Assembly: GCA_014529385.2 (NCBI GenBank)
Contig: CM043969.1
Location: forward strand, 34,238,446-34,302,445
Direction: 5' to 3'
Source of the DNA: Adiantum capillus-veneris
Taxonomy: Eukaryota; Streptophyta; Polypodiopsida; Polypodiales; Pteridaceae
Length of the DNA: 64,000 nt
Position 1 is the first letter of the stretch; each line of letters opens with the position of its first letter. The translations under genes and the position numbers were made by a program. Below the pieces are notes generated by a model. That model was not told the origin of the DNA. It was given only the letters and a program-made list of their open reading frames with translations, and did not search any database. Positions 36,237-47,903 of the stretch are shown here, piece after piece.

Positions 36237-36511
36237 ACTTCAAAAGTGCACACAGACTTCAAGAACCTTAATATATAGTCATTGACCAATAAAGACGAGA
36301 TTATTACCCTGTGGTCCTAATCTCCGTGCACCTCTAGACGGAGGTGTGTGGGGATCGGGCCTAGCTAGAGAATGTGAGGTTGTTAGAGCTAGCAGAAGAT
36401 AGTTGAAAAAATGCAGTCGGACTTCAAATGTGCACACAAACTTCAAGAACTTTAATATATAGTCATTGAACAATAAAGACGAGATTATTACCATGTGGTC
36501 CTAATCTTCGT
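36237..36511. repeat. Tandem repeat, period 184 bp, second unit split by the solo LTR
   Basis: Unit 1 (36237-36420) and unit 2 (from 36421) share ACTTCAA, GTGCACACA, AATATATAGTCATTGA and AATAAAGACGAGATTATTAC. Unit 2 is interrupted at 36512 and resumes at 38579 with GTGCACCTCTAGAC and GTGTGTGGGGATCGGGCCT. Unit 1, which is continuous across that point, is a natural empty site for the insertion. Confidence 0.85.
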
Positions 36512-37080
36512 TGTCGTGCAGCTCCGGTCCCATGCTAAGAAATATGCCAAGAAGATGCAGATCAAGCTTATTGAAAGCCTACTTGATTAATGGTCAGTGA
36601 TGAGGGCTTGTTAACAGGAAAAGTTTAATGGTTAATGTATGCCAGATGCAGCTTAAAAGGGCCAACAGATGCCTTAATGATGCCAAAAATGATTATGCTT
36701 GAAGTGAGCAAAGATGGAAGTTTATGGTCTAGAATTGTAGTGCTTGAAGTGCTCTACCGGCTTGTCTTTACGGCTCGTCGATAGGAGCTACGATGAAGAA
36801 GTTATGGCATATTGAAGTTTGAGTCGATTGCAAATTTGTACCAGATTGGGCAACTGTAGCTGATGTGACAGAACTGAAATGAATGCATCGGGCTGAAGTG
36901 CTCAATTTATGGAGAGTGTCGGTCTTTCCAGGTCGGTGATCAGGTTTACGGTTGCCAACTTATTGGCCGCCGTTAAAGATTTACCGGGGGTCGGTTTCAT
37001 ACCAGACCAGTCAACTCGATCGGAGTGCCATCTGGGCTCTCGCTTGGATTTTGGAGTGCAGCAAAGTAAGTGCTCGAGGA

Positions 37081-37416
37081 GAATCTTGTCTGAAATATTA
37101 TCTCCTGCAGTGCATTGATAGCAGCTACATGTACGTCAAATGTGGTGTACGTCTCATTAAGTACAAAAACTGCTTGAAGAGCTTCATGTGATCTCATGGA
37201 AAGCATTGATTGCGGGATTGACCCCAAGGGGAGAGAATCCTTGATGGAGATTGTTGGCAAGGACTGCTTGAAAGGGATTTCGTGCTTGGCAGTGCTTTGG
37301 CCAACATGTATGCTAAATGTGATGCCCTTACTATGGCCGCCCAAAGAAGCCAAATTCAAACGGTCCAAAGCCAAATTGATAAGGCCGCCCACCCAATGGG
37401 TAACTTAAGGGCTTAA
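37081..37416 (+). pseudogene. Pentatricopeptide-repeat (PPR) protein fragment
   Basis: Two PPR signatures are seen in two frames. Frame one, 37081-37188, ends with CIDSSYMYVKCGVRLI. Frame two, 37222-37416 (65 codons), reads GERILDGDCWQGLLERDFVL then GSALANMYAKCDALTMA. MYVKCG and ALANMYAKC are the conserved cores of PLS-class PPR motifs in land plants. After MYAKCDALTMA the expected VFD-type continuation is lost. PPR proteins act in organelle RNA processing and editing. This piece is frameshifted, has no start and is certainly not functional. It lies inside the putative solo LTR, so it was probably captured. Confidence 0.7.
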
Positions 37417-37649
37417 GGGTGTGAAAAACATAAGAAAAGGAAAGGCATGGCATGTGCAGGCAGCGAGGAGAGGCGCACGGAAGAGGAGATGGGCTCGCGT
37501 AGGCCATGATGAAGCTTGGGAGACATCGAGCAAGAGACGAAAATTTCTCAGCAGAGCCACGTAACAATATTCAACGTTGATCCTGCCGTAAAGGGCGTTG
37601 GTCAAAATCGCAGCTGCCACGTCATCATAGACGTTCCCGTGCAGTGACA

Positions 37650-38130
37650 CCGGCGCTACTACTTAGGGAAAAAGAGAGCTATTATTAGGGACACTTTTTG
37701 CATGTGAGTGTTGACAAGAAAACGAAGAGAAGAGGAGGCATAGGAAAAAGAGGGCTATCAACGGGTGCAGCAAGAAAAGAAGGGAGTCGAAGGGCAACAC
37801 GGAGAAGAGCTCCATCTCTCTCACTCTCGTCCTCGAGGCAAGCAAGCTTTCCTCTCTCCCTCTCGAGCTTGAACATACAAAGCAAGACGAAGAAGAGCTT
37901 AAGGAAGGAGACTACGAGGGAAGGAAGAAGAAGGGAAGGGAGCCTCGATGCAATAGGAAATCTCTCTCACTCTCTCTCGCTCTCATCCTTGACTAATAAA
38001 ACAAGCAAGGCTACTCGATTAGTAAAGGAAGAAGGAACTCTCTCACTCGAGAGTAAGCAGACCTCAGTGAGCAAGCCGGCAAGGGAATATTTGAAGTAGG
38101 ATACGGCTATTTCTCTCTCGTGCGTAAGCA
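37650..38130. repeat. CT/GA-rich low-complexity block
   Basis: Runs of CTCTCTCACTCTC on the plus strand alternate with GAAGAAGAGG-type purine runs. Open frames here on both strands (Ser/Leu/Arg-rich) reflect the base composition. Confidence 0.6.
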
Positions 38131-38721
38131 AGTGACTCAACCTAAAGAAGCAAGAGGTCAAGAGCAGGAGAACGCCAATTAATAGAGTGAATTGAAGCTT
38201 GATAATAGAGACAATGAACTTAATTGAAGCTTGCAGAATCCGCTAGGTATTCGAAGCAGATAAAGCGGCAGAGGAAAAATTCCATCACCGTCATCCGTTA
38301 AAGATTGAATTAGCATTTTGTTAAGTTCGGTGTCGTTAACGGCTTGGTTAATATTGTAAACGGGAGCTTAAACTCCTTAGTAGCTGATCCAAGTGACGGT
38401 GCTGTTAACAGCCCACCTTCGCTAAGGACTAAGTTGTACTCAAATTAATATTCAATTAATTGATGATTGCGGTGATTTCCAGATTTATCAATTGTTCTTG
38501 TTCTCTCTCTTTTACACCTCCCACAGCCAGAGGCCCGGCGCCTGCCCAGCTCACGTAGCAAACACATATCCCCCGACATCGTGCACCTCTAGACCAAGGT
38601 GTGTGGGGATCGGGCCTGGCTAGAGAATGTGAGGTTGTTAAAGCTTGTCATGTACTTAGTAGTGTGTAGTTATAACAACTAGAGTGTTTTTATTATTTGT
38701 TGCATCATTGGTAGATAAAGT

Positions 38722-41700
38722 ATGGACGATAGGATGGCGTGTCCTTGTGCTCATTGCAAGCATCAGATCTTTTGAAAAAAAAATCTGCAACCAACACATA
38801 CGCAATTAATATCTCTTTCCGATAGAGCAAGTACAAGACCTACGCTATTGATCTCATGGTCTAGAGATTGAAGGTCAAAGTCCGCAAGTAGATATTGCTC
38901 CAACTTCATCCCAAAGAAGACAATTTTCAAACGAGCAGCCATCGACTAAGTCCTTCTAACCAATACCTGAAGCGGCATTTCAAGAAGTAGAGATGGAGCA
39001 GATGTTGGATGCGTTCTTTGACATGGATTCCAACATAGAAGGCGGAAACATTGAACACGGTACTGTGGACCAACCTCAGCCATCCCGTTCATATCAACGG
39101 CATGATAGCAATGATGAGGAGGGCGAGATGATGCAAAGTCTTGCACGCATGCCACTCTACACTGGTGCAAAAATCTCAGTTCTCTGTACCGCATTGGCAA
39201 TGCTTAATTTGCAGTCTGTCTACAGTTGGTCTGACGCCTCAGTCACAGAGCTTTTCAAGTAAACATATTTATCCTAAGCATGGTAAAGTGCAAATTACGT
39301 TTCATATAAAGTGATCAAAGGGTTGAATTGTTCATGTAACGTCAGGTTGCTGAATGAGAAAATCTTGCCAGAAGGGAATCACATGCCCCCTACCCATCTA
39401 GCCGCTAAAAATGTTCTACTAATTTGGGCTTGGATTATCAGAAAATACATGCATGTCCTAATGATTGTATACTTTTTTGCAATGAGTATGCAAACTTGGA
39501 ACAGTGTCCCAATTGTGGATCAAACAGGTACAAGAAGGACACACAAGGAAAATTTATCCCTACAAAGGTCCTTCAACACTTTCCTATCATTCCAAGAATA
39601 AATAGCATGTTCAGGTGCAAGTCCATAGCCACTTTGATGACATGGCACTCAAATACTAGATCGACAGATAATGTTATGTGGGTACCTACTGACTCTCGTG
39701 CATGGAAGCACATAGGGGAAAGTTGGCCTACATTTAAGAACGAGCCTCGATGTATCCACTTTGGTATGGCAATGGACAGCAGAGTAAACCCATTCGGATT
39801 ACGGAGTTCGTCATGGAGCATGTGGCCTATTTGTCTGGTTAATTATAATCTTCCACCATGGATCGTTATCAAGAAGGGCCATCTGTTGTTTTCATTGATC
39901 ATCCCAGGGAAATACAAAGCAAAGAACATGGACTTCTATCTAGCACCACTTATAGAAGAGCTCCAAATCTTGTGGACAGGAATCGATGTGGTTGATATGT
40001 CCCAACTAATCGGACGATGGAATGTACATGTGCAAGGCATTCTCATGTGGACCATGCACGATTGGCCAGGGTTCGGTGAGTGCTCAGGTAAGTGCCTTTA
40101 AAACCCTCACACGCATGTGATTCATGGCTATGTCAACGCTTTTAAATATTAATATGTGATGTTTCAAGCTTGAGTTACTCGGGCAATCATGCATGTCCAA
40201 AATGTGGTCCTTGACTTGGCTTGTGCCGCTTTGAGCATTTGAGCAAGACAGTTTACAAGGAGCATGGTAGATTTTTTCCTGAAGGACATGAGCTACGTGG
40301 ACCAAACATATGCAAACATGACATGCATCCACTAAAAGCGAGCGATTGGAAAAACATGTGGCTGGAGAGGGGAGATTGGATGCCACCTGGAATGAAAAGA
40401 CTTTCTATTTTTCATGATCTCCTGTACTGGAGTGACTTGCTGATTAATCATTTGATTGACCCAATGCACATCTTCCCCATCACTGGAAAAAGGGAGAGCA
40501 AGGCCCAAAGAGATGACCTGTAGGCTGTGGGTCGAATGCCAGAGATGTGGCCTCCACTTAAACCCAATGGAAAGTGGTCTATACCAAAAGGTCCATGGGT
40601 TCTGAGTCGCGCAGAAGAGCAACAAGTGAAGAAGACTATAGCTTCATTCAAGACTCCCACAAGGTGCATGCGATGTTTGAAAACGGCTTTTACGAGAGAT
40701 GACAATCTCAGTGGTTTTAAGTCCCATGATTGGCCCAAATTTTTACAGTTCATCTTACCAATTGCCATAAAGGGTTTGGCAGATGATATTAGAAGAACAA
40801 TCTACAAAATCAGTGAGTTGGTACGCTGGATCAGTTCAAAAGAGATAAGAAAAGAGAGCATCGATGTAGCACACTTAAATGCTATTGAAGCAGTGTGCAT
40901 GGTGGAGAAGTACTTTCCAACAAACATTCTTACCATCCAAATGCATGTACTTGTGCATGTGGTTTGAGATGAAGTTGCAATTGTTGGGGTGGTCCATAGT
41001 AGGTGGATGTTCTTCTTGGAGAGATTTATGAAGACTTTAGAGGGGTTTGTTCATCAAAGGGCTTGCCCCGAGGGTAGCATGGCCGAAGGATGGCTTGTAC
41101 AAGAGTCTCTTGTCCTCATCAATGAATTTTTTGTCTCAATTGATCTAGAGATCCTGCGAATGTGGACTACTGAGGTCAACATCAAGGTGACAGGGGACGA
41201 GCCGCAGGGACAAGGCATCGTTAGGAAGATGGATATCACAATGCAAGAAAAGGTTATGAGATTTTTCCTTCTCAACTTAGAAATCATGCAAAAGTTTCTA
41301 GAGAGGTACGAAGGGGAAAAGCAACAACGTTTGATAGATCACCTTCAATTCAAGCGCAACTGTGCAACTAGAAACCTTCCTTTTCCAGACCATCTTCAGA
41401 AATTGTCTGACTTTCCAACTGGGTTGTGGTTAGATGCGACACTCTCAAAGGCAAAGAGGAGTGGAGTGTTGATTACTAAAAAGGAAGAGGAGATGTCAAG
41501 GGATTCTGATTGGCATGTACATTTCACAACTTCCTTGTCAAGCTCCACATGAAAATTAGTTTGCTTTAATAACTTTTAGTCTGTTTCAGTTTTTTGGTTG
41601 TAGTATCACAAATATGGAGCTTTATGGTCGCATGCGAAGCACTTTGGAGTGCAATGGATCGACGAACAAAGGGTCACTTTCGACAGTGGTGTTAGGGAAA

Positions 41701-42065
41701 GCTTTGTCCAAGAAAGTAGAAGTAGTGTCAGGGATGAGAATACAAAGCCTGGCCAGCTTGAATACTTTGCCTACATCCAAGACATCTTAAATATTATCTT
41801 TAGAAAGTTTGATATGTTTATCTTTGATGTCAAGTGGTTCAAAGTTATTACCAGCGGCCCTAATGCAATTGTGCACAAAGAGAAGAGTGGATTGATTCAA
41901 GTGAACTCTAGGCGGGTGTGGACAGATGTGCGGGATACATTTGTACTTCCGCAGCATTGTGAACAAGTTGTGTTCATACACAATCCACTATGGACAAAAA
42001 ATGATGAGAATGATCTGTCTAAACCCTGCTGGCTCTATGTCATTCAAGTTGCTCCACGTACATGA
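38722..42065 (+). pseudogene. CACTA TNP2-type transposase, decayed
   Basis: The start MDDRMACPCAHCKHQIF at 38722 is the transposase-associated N-terminus. Further on are LARMPLYTGAKISVLCTALA and YSWSDASVTELFK (to 39259), followed by a probable intron. Then come LLNEKILPEGNHMP, the core GLDYQKIHACPNDCILFC, QCPNCGSNRYKKD, FPIIPRINSMF, NLPPWIVIKKGHLLFSLIIP and YLAPLIEELQILW (39350-40090), a second intron (GTAAGT near 40089), NHACPKCG, HGRFFPEGH, YWSDLLINHLIDPMHI (to 40520), a DUF4218-like block FKSHDWPKFLQFILPIAIKG to FLERFMKTLEGFVHQRACPE (40700-41100) and a DUF4216-like block QDILNIIFRKFDMFIFDVKW (41780-42065). Several frameshifts and stops are present. The C-terminal tail continues at 52098 after the gypsy insertion. 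Confidence 0.88.
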
Positions 42066-42070
42066 ACAAA

Positions 42071-42074
42071 GCGC
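42071..42074. other. Target duplication GCGC, left copy
   Basis: GCGC directly before the 5' LTR (42075), and again at 52094-52097 directly after the 3' LTR. Four bases rather than the usual five for gypsy elements. Confidence 0.75.
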
Positions 42075-43439
42075 TATCGTGCAGTGACATGTACATAGTG
42101 GGAACGCATTCTACAAGATCTATCTTGTAATTTATTAGATACATAATTATCTTTCCTATAATGTAAATATGCATATTTAAGTATAATAATAAGCCTTCTA
42201 TCTCATCCTATTATTTTTCTCAAGGGTAACCTATTCTCAAAAAATACTATGGGAAAAGCATCAATAGCTCCGCCTCTTTAACTTGGGGCAAAAAGCATTC
42301 ATTCTTTATTTCTACTATCTCATTATTGACATCTCACACCCTAGCTAGATCCTATATCTATGGTAAACTCCAATATATATATATTCTATATATTTTTCAT
42401 ATTTTTCTTATATTTCTTTTTAAATAGCTACTAGGAGGGAATCAAATCCTAGTGAGACACTAGGTGGCATGATTTCAAAGATACACTTATGCATTATTGC
42501 AAGCATGATTATAAAACATTGTCAAGGAGCAATGTCATGAGGTGTCCTTTGGAATCAAATGAAAGTCTAGGCTAAGGGGACCACAGGAAGACTTTTGCTG
42601 CCAGAAATGGACCCTATTTTGATGATTTTTTTACACAAGGTTCCAATCCGAATTGGAAAATGATTTTCAAATTAAAATCGTAGCTAATGAGATGAAGTTT
42701 CTGCCCATATTTTTACTTTTTTATTTGGAGCCACGGTTAAGGAGATATGATCAAAATACAGGAGCCCAGTCTGCCCACATAATGCAGGGACAGCTCATCT
42801 CCAACTTTTCCAGTTTCTGTTCACACTGGCTCTTCTCTTCTTGTGTAAACCCTTGGGGGTTCCCTTCACCTATAAATGGGGACCTTTTCTTCCTTGAAAA
42901 CCACTCAAGCATTCAAGCTATTGATGAGAGGAATTCTTAAGGGAGTGAGTAGTAATGCCTAATTGTACTTAGCCATTAACATAAGCCCAAGCCTACACTT
43001 TCTCCTAGAGGAAGACTAGCCATTCTTGTATGCTATCCTTGGAAGATCAACTCTAATCAAAGAAGGACGTGGACTTGGCGTATCAATCAAAGTTGAATTC
43101 TCCCCTCTTCTTCTCTCTCCATCAATAATGGTGCCGAAGGGTTTGTCCAGTAAGATGTGTTCTACATTGATGTTTTCTTGATTTCTTGTTGTTTTTTTTT
43201 TCATCTCTAATTCAACATATATATATATATATATATATCTAATCTCATATCCTTAACCAAACCTATCTCTCTCATTCTTAGTAATTAATCCTCTCTACAA
43301 ATTTTAGGTTCTCCTTGCTACTATAGCTACATCTCTCCCCGCAGGATCCTTATTGCCTACGGGCAAGAATAGGGCTTGGGAGGGAAACTTCTCATTTCTT
43401 CACTTCTCTCATATCTACATTTCTCACATACTATCCTAG

Positions 43440-43658
43440 ATGAATAACCCGCATGATGATCATTTCTATCGCTTTCACTCTGTACGATCTATTAGAATTA
43501 ACGTATGGATTAGCCGTAAAATACACTTTCAACAATGTATAGTGTTTCTCTTTGGCCCAGAAAGGCTTAATGAAATACTTCTATCACCGGATCCCATCAT
43601 ACTACCTCTCATAGACTATAACTTTTCTTTTGACGTAAGCGTAGTTATCTTGCTATGA
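43440..43658 (+). CDS. Small unrecognised ORF in 5' LTR, family member A1
   Basis: A 72-residue frame with the core INVWISRKIHFQQCIVFLFG then RLNEILLSP, IILPLIDYN, SFDVSVVILL. By my count it matches the small ORF at 58199-58441 of a different LTR element at 33 of 57 aligned residues. The stop TGA overlaps the ATG of the next ORF (ATGA). The same ORF is kept open in the 3' LTR with four changes. I do not recognise the fold or function. Its place just upstream of gag in both elements suggests a shared accessory product, or a peptide encoded by the leader. Confidence 0.5.
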   Translation: MNNPHDDHFYRFHSVRSIRINVWISRKIHFQQCIVFLFGPERLNEILLSPDPIILPLIDYNFSFDVSVVILL

Positions 43659-43867
43659 ACCAAGAGGATTTGTACACACAATTAATCCCAATCACTAGAC
43701 AAAATATATATATTATGGTAAGCACAAAACTACAATTCCAAAGAACAATGCGTAGCCTATTTGGTCAGCCAAGATTGAATGCCATTAACTCATCTATTAA
43801 CCCTTTCATATTACCCATGATACGATATGACCATAGCCTTGATGTTTTCATCTTCGTATTGTTTTGA
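43655..43867 (+). CDS. Small unrecognised ORF in 5' LTR, family member A2
   Basis: A 70-residue frame overlapping the previous ORF by ATGA. Its core IYIMVSTKLQFQRTMRSLFG, RLNAINSSI, PFILPMIRYDHSLDVFIFVL aligns along its length with A1 and with the ORF at 58199-58441. A1 and A2 therefore look like an old tandem duplication. In the 3' LTR this copy is shifted by a small insertion near 51832. Confidence 0.45.
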   Translation: MNQEDLYTQLIPITRQNIYIMVSTKLQFQRTMRSLFGQPRLNAINSSINPFILPMIRYDHSLDVFIFVLF

Positions 43868-44068
43868 TATTCTCTTTTGTGTTCTTTCTTTGTGTGTGTG
43901 AGTGCAAGAGAGAAAGAGTGAGTCTTCTTTGATTGCACTTCTTTCCAAACCCTAGTCTTCATGGTATCTATGGTTTAACTCCTTCATATAGTTTTTGTTG
44001 AGTTCTCTCACAAACTCTCATAACCATAATCCCGGTGCTTTCCTGGCAAGACCGCAAATTTCGTGACA

Positions 44069-44090
44069 TATTTTTGGTGAACCCGACGTG
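44069..44090 (+). other. Primer-binding site region of the gypsy element
   Basis: TTTTTGGTGAACCCGACG directly follows the 5' LTR. TGG is complementary to the CCA end of a tRNA. The exact tRNA cannot be named with confidence. Confidence 0.6.
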
Positions 44091-44121
44091 AAACTGCCAG
44101 GGTGAGATTTTGTAGGTAACC

Positions 44122-45537
44122 ATGGGTGATCATGTTGAGCAACACGGTATGCATTTTGACCCAGCAACAATGCAAATGTTTCAAGCATTTGCAATGTTCA
44201 TGCAACAACAACATACCACTGAAAGAAGGTAGATTTCAGCAATGAAGGCCATACAAGCAGTCGTCAAAAGAATGGATCAGTTCAATGGCAAAGATGTAAC
44301 CAAGTACTTACGCGAGTATGTGAAGGAGATGGAGCTGCATCGCGTGTCAGAAGGTGAGATGATTCAAAGCTTTGAGCTAGTTGTTGCTCCAGAAATTAGA
44401 GAGCATGTTAGGGTAATTAAAGATGGGCATGGGAGAAATTGGGAAGAACTCAAAGTAGCTTTAAAGGAGGAATATTTCATGGAGGACTCTGAGAGAGTGA
44501 CCAAAAGGACGTTCTTAGAATGGGTAGTTAAGCCAAAGCAAGGACTATCAATAACAGAGCTACTTAGGGAATTTGAGCGGCGCTATGCACAACTCACCAG
44601 GACAGAAAGGGCCACACTAGATGCAGAGAAGACAGATCTTTTCTTACAAGCTGCAGGTAAAGAGTTTCAAGAAAATTTGGAGCTTCTTCTTGAAGATAAA
44701 GATGCTGAGCAAGGACTAAAGACCGACTGGAATGAGGTTGAAGGTGTTGTCTCACTGGTTGCCAAACGACAAAGAAGAAGGGACAAGATGGTAGTAAACA
44801 CTACAAGTCCTTCCACCTCAACTTCTGACAAAATGGTAAAGCCTACTTTTATTGCTCCTAAGTTTGATGAGTCCATGCTAGATGAGCTTGTGAAGGGAAT
44901 GCGTGACTTGAAGGTGAAGTTTGCAAAGCTTGAAGAAAAAGGCCAACCATCAGGGCCACTTCCTAGGCAAAGACAACAGCCCAAAGAAGGGTTTGTTAAT
45001 AGATGTATTTGGTGTGATAGTACAGACCATGTAAGAAGGGATTGTGATGATTTTAGTGATGCTTTGTCAAAAGATGTTGTCTTTTTTAAGGATGGTAAAA
45101 TCCACTTAAGAGAGACAGGTCTACCCTTGAGAACTAACTTTGGGAAGGGGGGAATGCAAACCTTAGTTGAAGATATGGCAATTAAGCATGCCACCTCTTC
45201 AGTTGAGGCAGCTACTTATGGAGTAAAAATTGAACATTTTTGTGATGAAGAGGTGAGTGACCATCATGGTCAAATTTGGCCAAATGTCATGCAATTAGCT
45301 AAAAAGGGAAAGCTTACAAAAGAGATTCTACATGAAGCAGGTGATTGCATACGTCTAGAAACAGGATGGAATGATCCAGTGGACTCATTGTCAGTGCATG
45401 TCTACATTACAAAATACCAACAAAATGAGGCAATTGTAGAAGAGAAGCGCAGACGTGAGAATGCTGATGAAGGACCATCAAAAAGAGCTTCTAGAAGTGG
45501 GGGAAGAAGCGACTCAATGCCTTCTCAAACACCCTAA
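44122..45537 (+). pseudogene. Gypsy gag
   Basis: The likely start is ATG at 44122 (MGDHVEQHGMHFDP), which runs in frame into a premature TAG at 44230. The frame is then open for 431 residues from 44242. The capsid-like helical body includes MDQFNGKDVTKYLREYVKEM and LLREFERRYAQL. A CX2CX4HX4C zinc knuckle, CIWCDSTDHVRRDC, lies near residue 255 of the longer frame. The frame ends with a TAA at 45535. The same frame continues into the protease region, so the stop interrupts a gag-pol fusion. Confidence 0.85.
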
Positions 45538-46497
45538 ACACAAGGAGCATCTCCACCTGAAGTACTCATGGAGGAGTCTACAACAAGAAAGAAGAAAGAT
45601 CCAACAAAAGGTAAGACAAAAGGCCCAACTTATAAACTACAATCTGATATTGAGGTTGCTACAGATTTAAAGAAAGTCTTGGAGGAAAGGATCTTGAATA
45701 GCAAGATTTAGTTTACTCTGGGAGAAGTTCTTGGCATTACAAAGCATGAATTCCATGAGGAGATCATTGACATCATCAAGAGGAAGAGGCAAACCCTTGC
45801 TGAAGTTTCTCATCCACAGGTTGAAGGGGAAACCTCAAAGACACAAGGGATGCAACTGCAAAATAAGGAGAATGATGGAGCTGTGGTAGGATGCTACCAA
45901 TCTAGTGGGAGAGTGAAGCAAGTGCATTTCTCAAAGGATGATGAAGAAGTTGAAGATATTCCTAGGAGTTACTATTCATGAAGTCATTGGGCAAGGGCTA
46001 CTACAGAAACTTTGGTCAAGGTAGGTGATTTTGAAGAGCCATTTGTTGCCTTGATTGACCATGGTTCAGAAATAAACATAATGTCAAAGAGTCTCTACAA
46101 CAAGTGCAAATGGCCGATGGACACAGATCATGGCTGGATGGTAAAAGTGGCAAAAAATTCATCCGGTGAATTGTATGCAGCATGTCCAGGTGTGAAGGTA
46201 ACAATAGGTGATTTAAAGATTGACCAAAACATCTTTGTACAGGATACATCTTCATATCATCTCATCCTTGGACAACCCTACATTGTGGGAGTTCGAATGG
46301 AAACAAAGGTAATGGACGATGGTTCAGCATATGCTAGGATACGTAGCAAAGATGGTAAACGAGTTGTCCAATTCCTCACAGTTTGTGTGAACCATGAAAG
46401 AAATTGTGACAACCTCAGAGAACATCCTCTACCAAAGGTGAGCAAAGAGTTTCATGACCATAGGGAAATGATGGGTTTTGGCCAAGTACCATTGTAA
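45538..46497 (+). pseudogene. Gypsy gag-pol linker and aspartic protease
   Basis: It continues the gag frame past 45537 with stops at about 45708 and 45979. The linker includes GPTYKLQSDIEVATDLKKVL and EERILNSKI. The protease follows from 46012: PFVALIDHGSEINIMSKSLY with the flap and LILGQPYIVGV. The active-site triplet reads DHG where DSG or DTG is usual. This may be a mutation in this copy or a feature of the clade. Confidence 0.8.
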
Positions 46498-46499
46498 AG

Positions 46500-47903
46500 C
46501 GGGATTGCAGTGGTACAGAAAGAAAAAGGGTCTCGCCTGATCCAAAAATAGGTGAAGCTTTTTCAATGAGCTCCTTGGTAACAAAGAATGGATCAGTATG
46601 TTTTACAAAACTTGAAGATTTGAAGAGATGTGAGAGGCAATATGTGCATAATGTACAAATAGTCATGGAAAAGAGTGGGTTTCTAGAGCCTACTGAAAAT
46701 GTTTTGGGTTTGTGTGAACAAGTTTCTTTTGTAGATACTATGGGTGAGCTTGATGCTATAATGGGGTCTAGTTTGCATCTTGAAAATGAAGTTGTGGAAG
46801 TTTTCTCTATGGAAATGTATCAAGTAATAGAAGCCTTTAAAGAAAACCAAACAGTTGGCCCAGAAGTCCATGTTGAAACTAAATACAAGAGTGTAGCAAA
46901 GAAGGTGAAACCAGTAGCTTCACCCTTACCACCCGACAATAGAGAAAAGATTGAGCAGGCTTCTTTACAACCAAGTTTGAGGAATCCTAAAAAGATTGGG
47001 CATACCTTCACAAAGGAGTCTTTCCAAGACTTGCAGATTGGTCGTGAGGAGTTTCTAACACAGGAGGAGACAAAGTGCTTCAAAGAAATTCTTTCAAATC
47101 ATGGTAAGGCTTTTGCATTTGAGCCACATGAGATATGATGTGTTGATCCTTCTATTGTAGCTCCTATGGTAATTTTCACAATACCTCATGTGCCTTGGAA
47201 TCTGCCACCTATTCCGGTTCCAAAGGCTCATTTGCCAAAGTTAGTAGAGCTATTGAATGAGAAAATCAAAATGGAAATCTTGGAGCCTTCTTGTGCTCCA
47301 TACTCAAACAGGTGGTTCACAGTTCCAAAGAAGAATGGTTCTCTACGCTTCATCCAAGATATGTAACCAGTGAACAAGGTGACAATTAGAAATGTAGGTA
47401 CAGGTCCAATTGTGGATGAGTTTGCAGAGGCATTTGCAGGGAGGGCAATCTACTCAATGGGGAATCTCTACTCAAAGTATGATCAATTTCAGCTTGCAAT
47501 CAAAAGCAGAGACTTGACAACCATGAGGACACCTTTGGGTTTGGTAAGGATGTGTACCTTGCCACAGGGAGCAACCAACTTGGTTGCACATATGATGAAT
47601 GGGATGAATAAGGTCTTACGTGACTTTATTTCTCAAATCACAATGCCTTTCATTGATGATTTGCCTATCAAAGGATGTGAAGAAAGTGACAAAGATGAAG
47701 CTTTGGATCTCAAGGAATGTCGCAGGTTTGTGGTAAATCACATAAATGATTGTGATAAAATTTTGTCTAGGTTGGAAGAAGTGAATCTTACATTGTCAGG
47801 GAAAAAGTCTATGTTTGGTGTCAATGAAGTGCTTATTGTGGGCCACATGTGTGGGCCATATGGTAGGAAGCCTTTTCCATCAAAGGTAGATGCCATCCAA
47901 TAA
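46500..47903 (+). pseudogene. Gypsy reverse transcriptase
   Basis: The frame changes near 46500 relative to the protease. The region upstream of RT (46566-47138) is open. RT begins around 47166 with VPWNLPPIPVPKAHLPKLVE and WFTVPKKNGSLRFIQDM. Then SKYDQFQLAI, TPLGLVRMCTLPQGATN and the catalytic box PFIDDLPIKG (FIDD in place of YxDD). Stops occur at 47136, 47364 and 47901 in an otherwise continuous frame. FIDD with LPIKG suggests a clade distinct from the common plant chromoviruses. Confidence 0.85.

Larger units (their letters stand above)
36512..38578. mobile_element. Putative solo LTR, 2067 bp
   Basis: The insertion starts TGTCGTGCAG and ends CCCCCGACA, with perfect terminal TGTCG/CGACA. 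It is flanked by a 4-bp duplication TCGT (36508-36511 and 38579-38582). The neighbouring tandem unit (36319-36335) shows the uninterrupted site. Length, ends and duplication length match the LTRs of the gypsy element at 42075-52093 (also TGTCG...CGACA, 4-bp duplication), so an LTR left by recombination is the best explanation. Orientation is unknown. It contains a PPR-like fragment and a CT-rich block. No second LTR is present in the window. Confidence 0.7.
42075..44068 (+). repeat. 5' LTR of the gypsy element
   Basis: 1994 bp. It contains TATATATATATATATATAT near 43218, the 72-residue ORF (43440-43658) and the overlapping 70-residue ORF (43655-43867). It ends CGTGACA before the primer site. 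Confidence 0.9.

Noticed and set aside
36909-37408. Functional PPR gene
   Set aside because: Only two motifs in two frames, stops between them, no start and no neighbouring PPR units.
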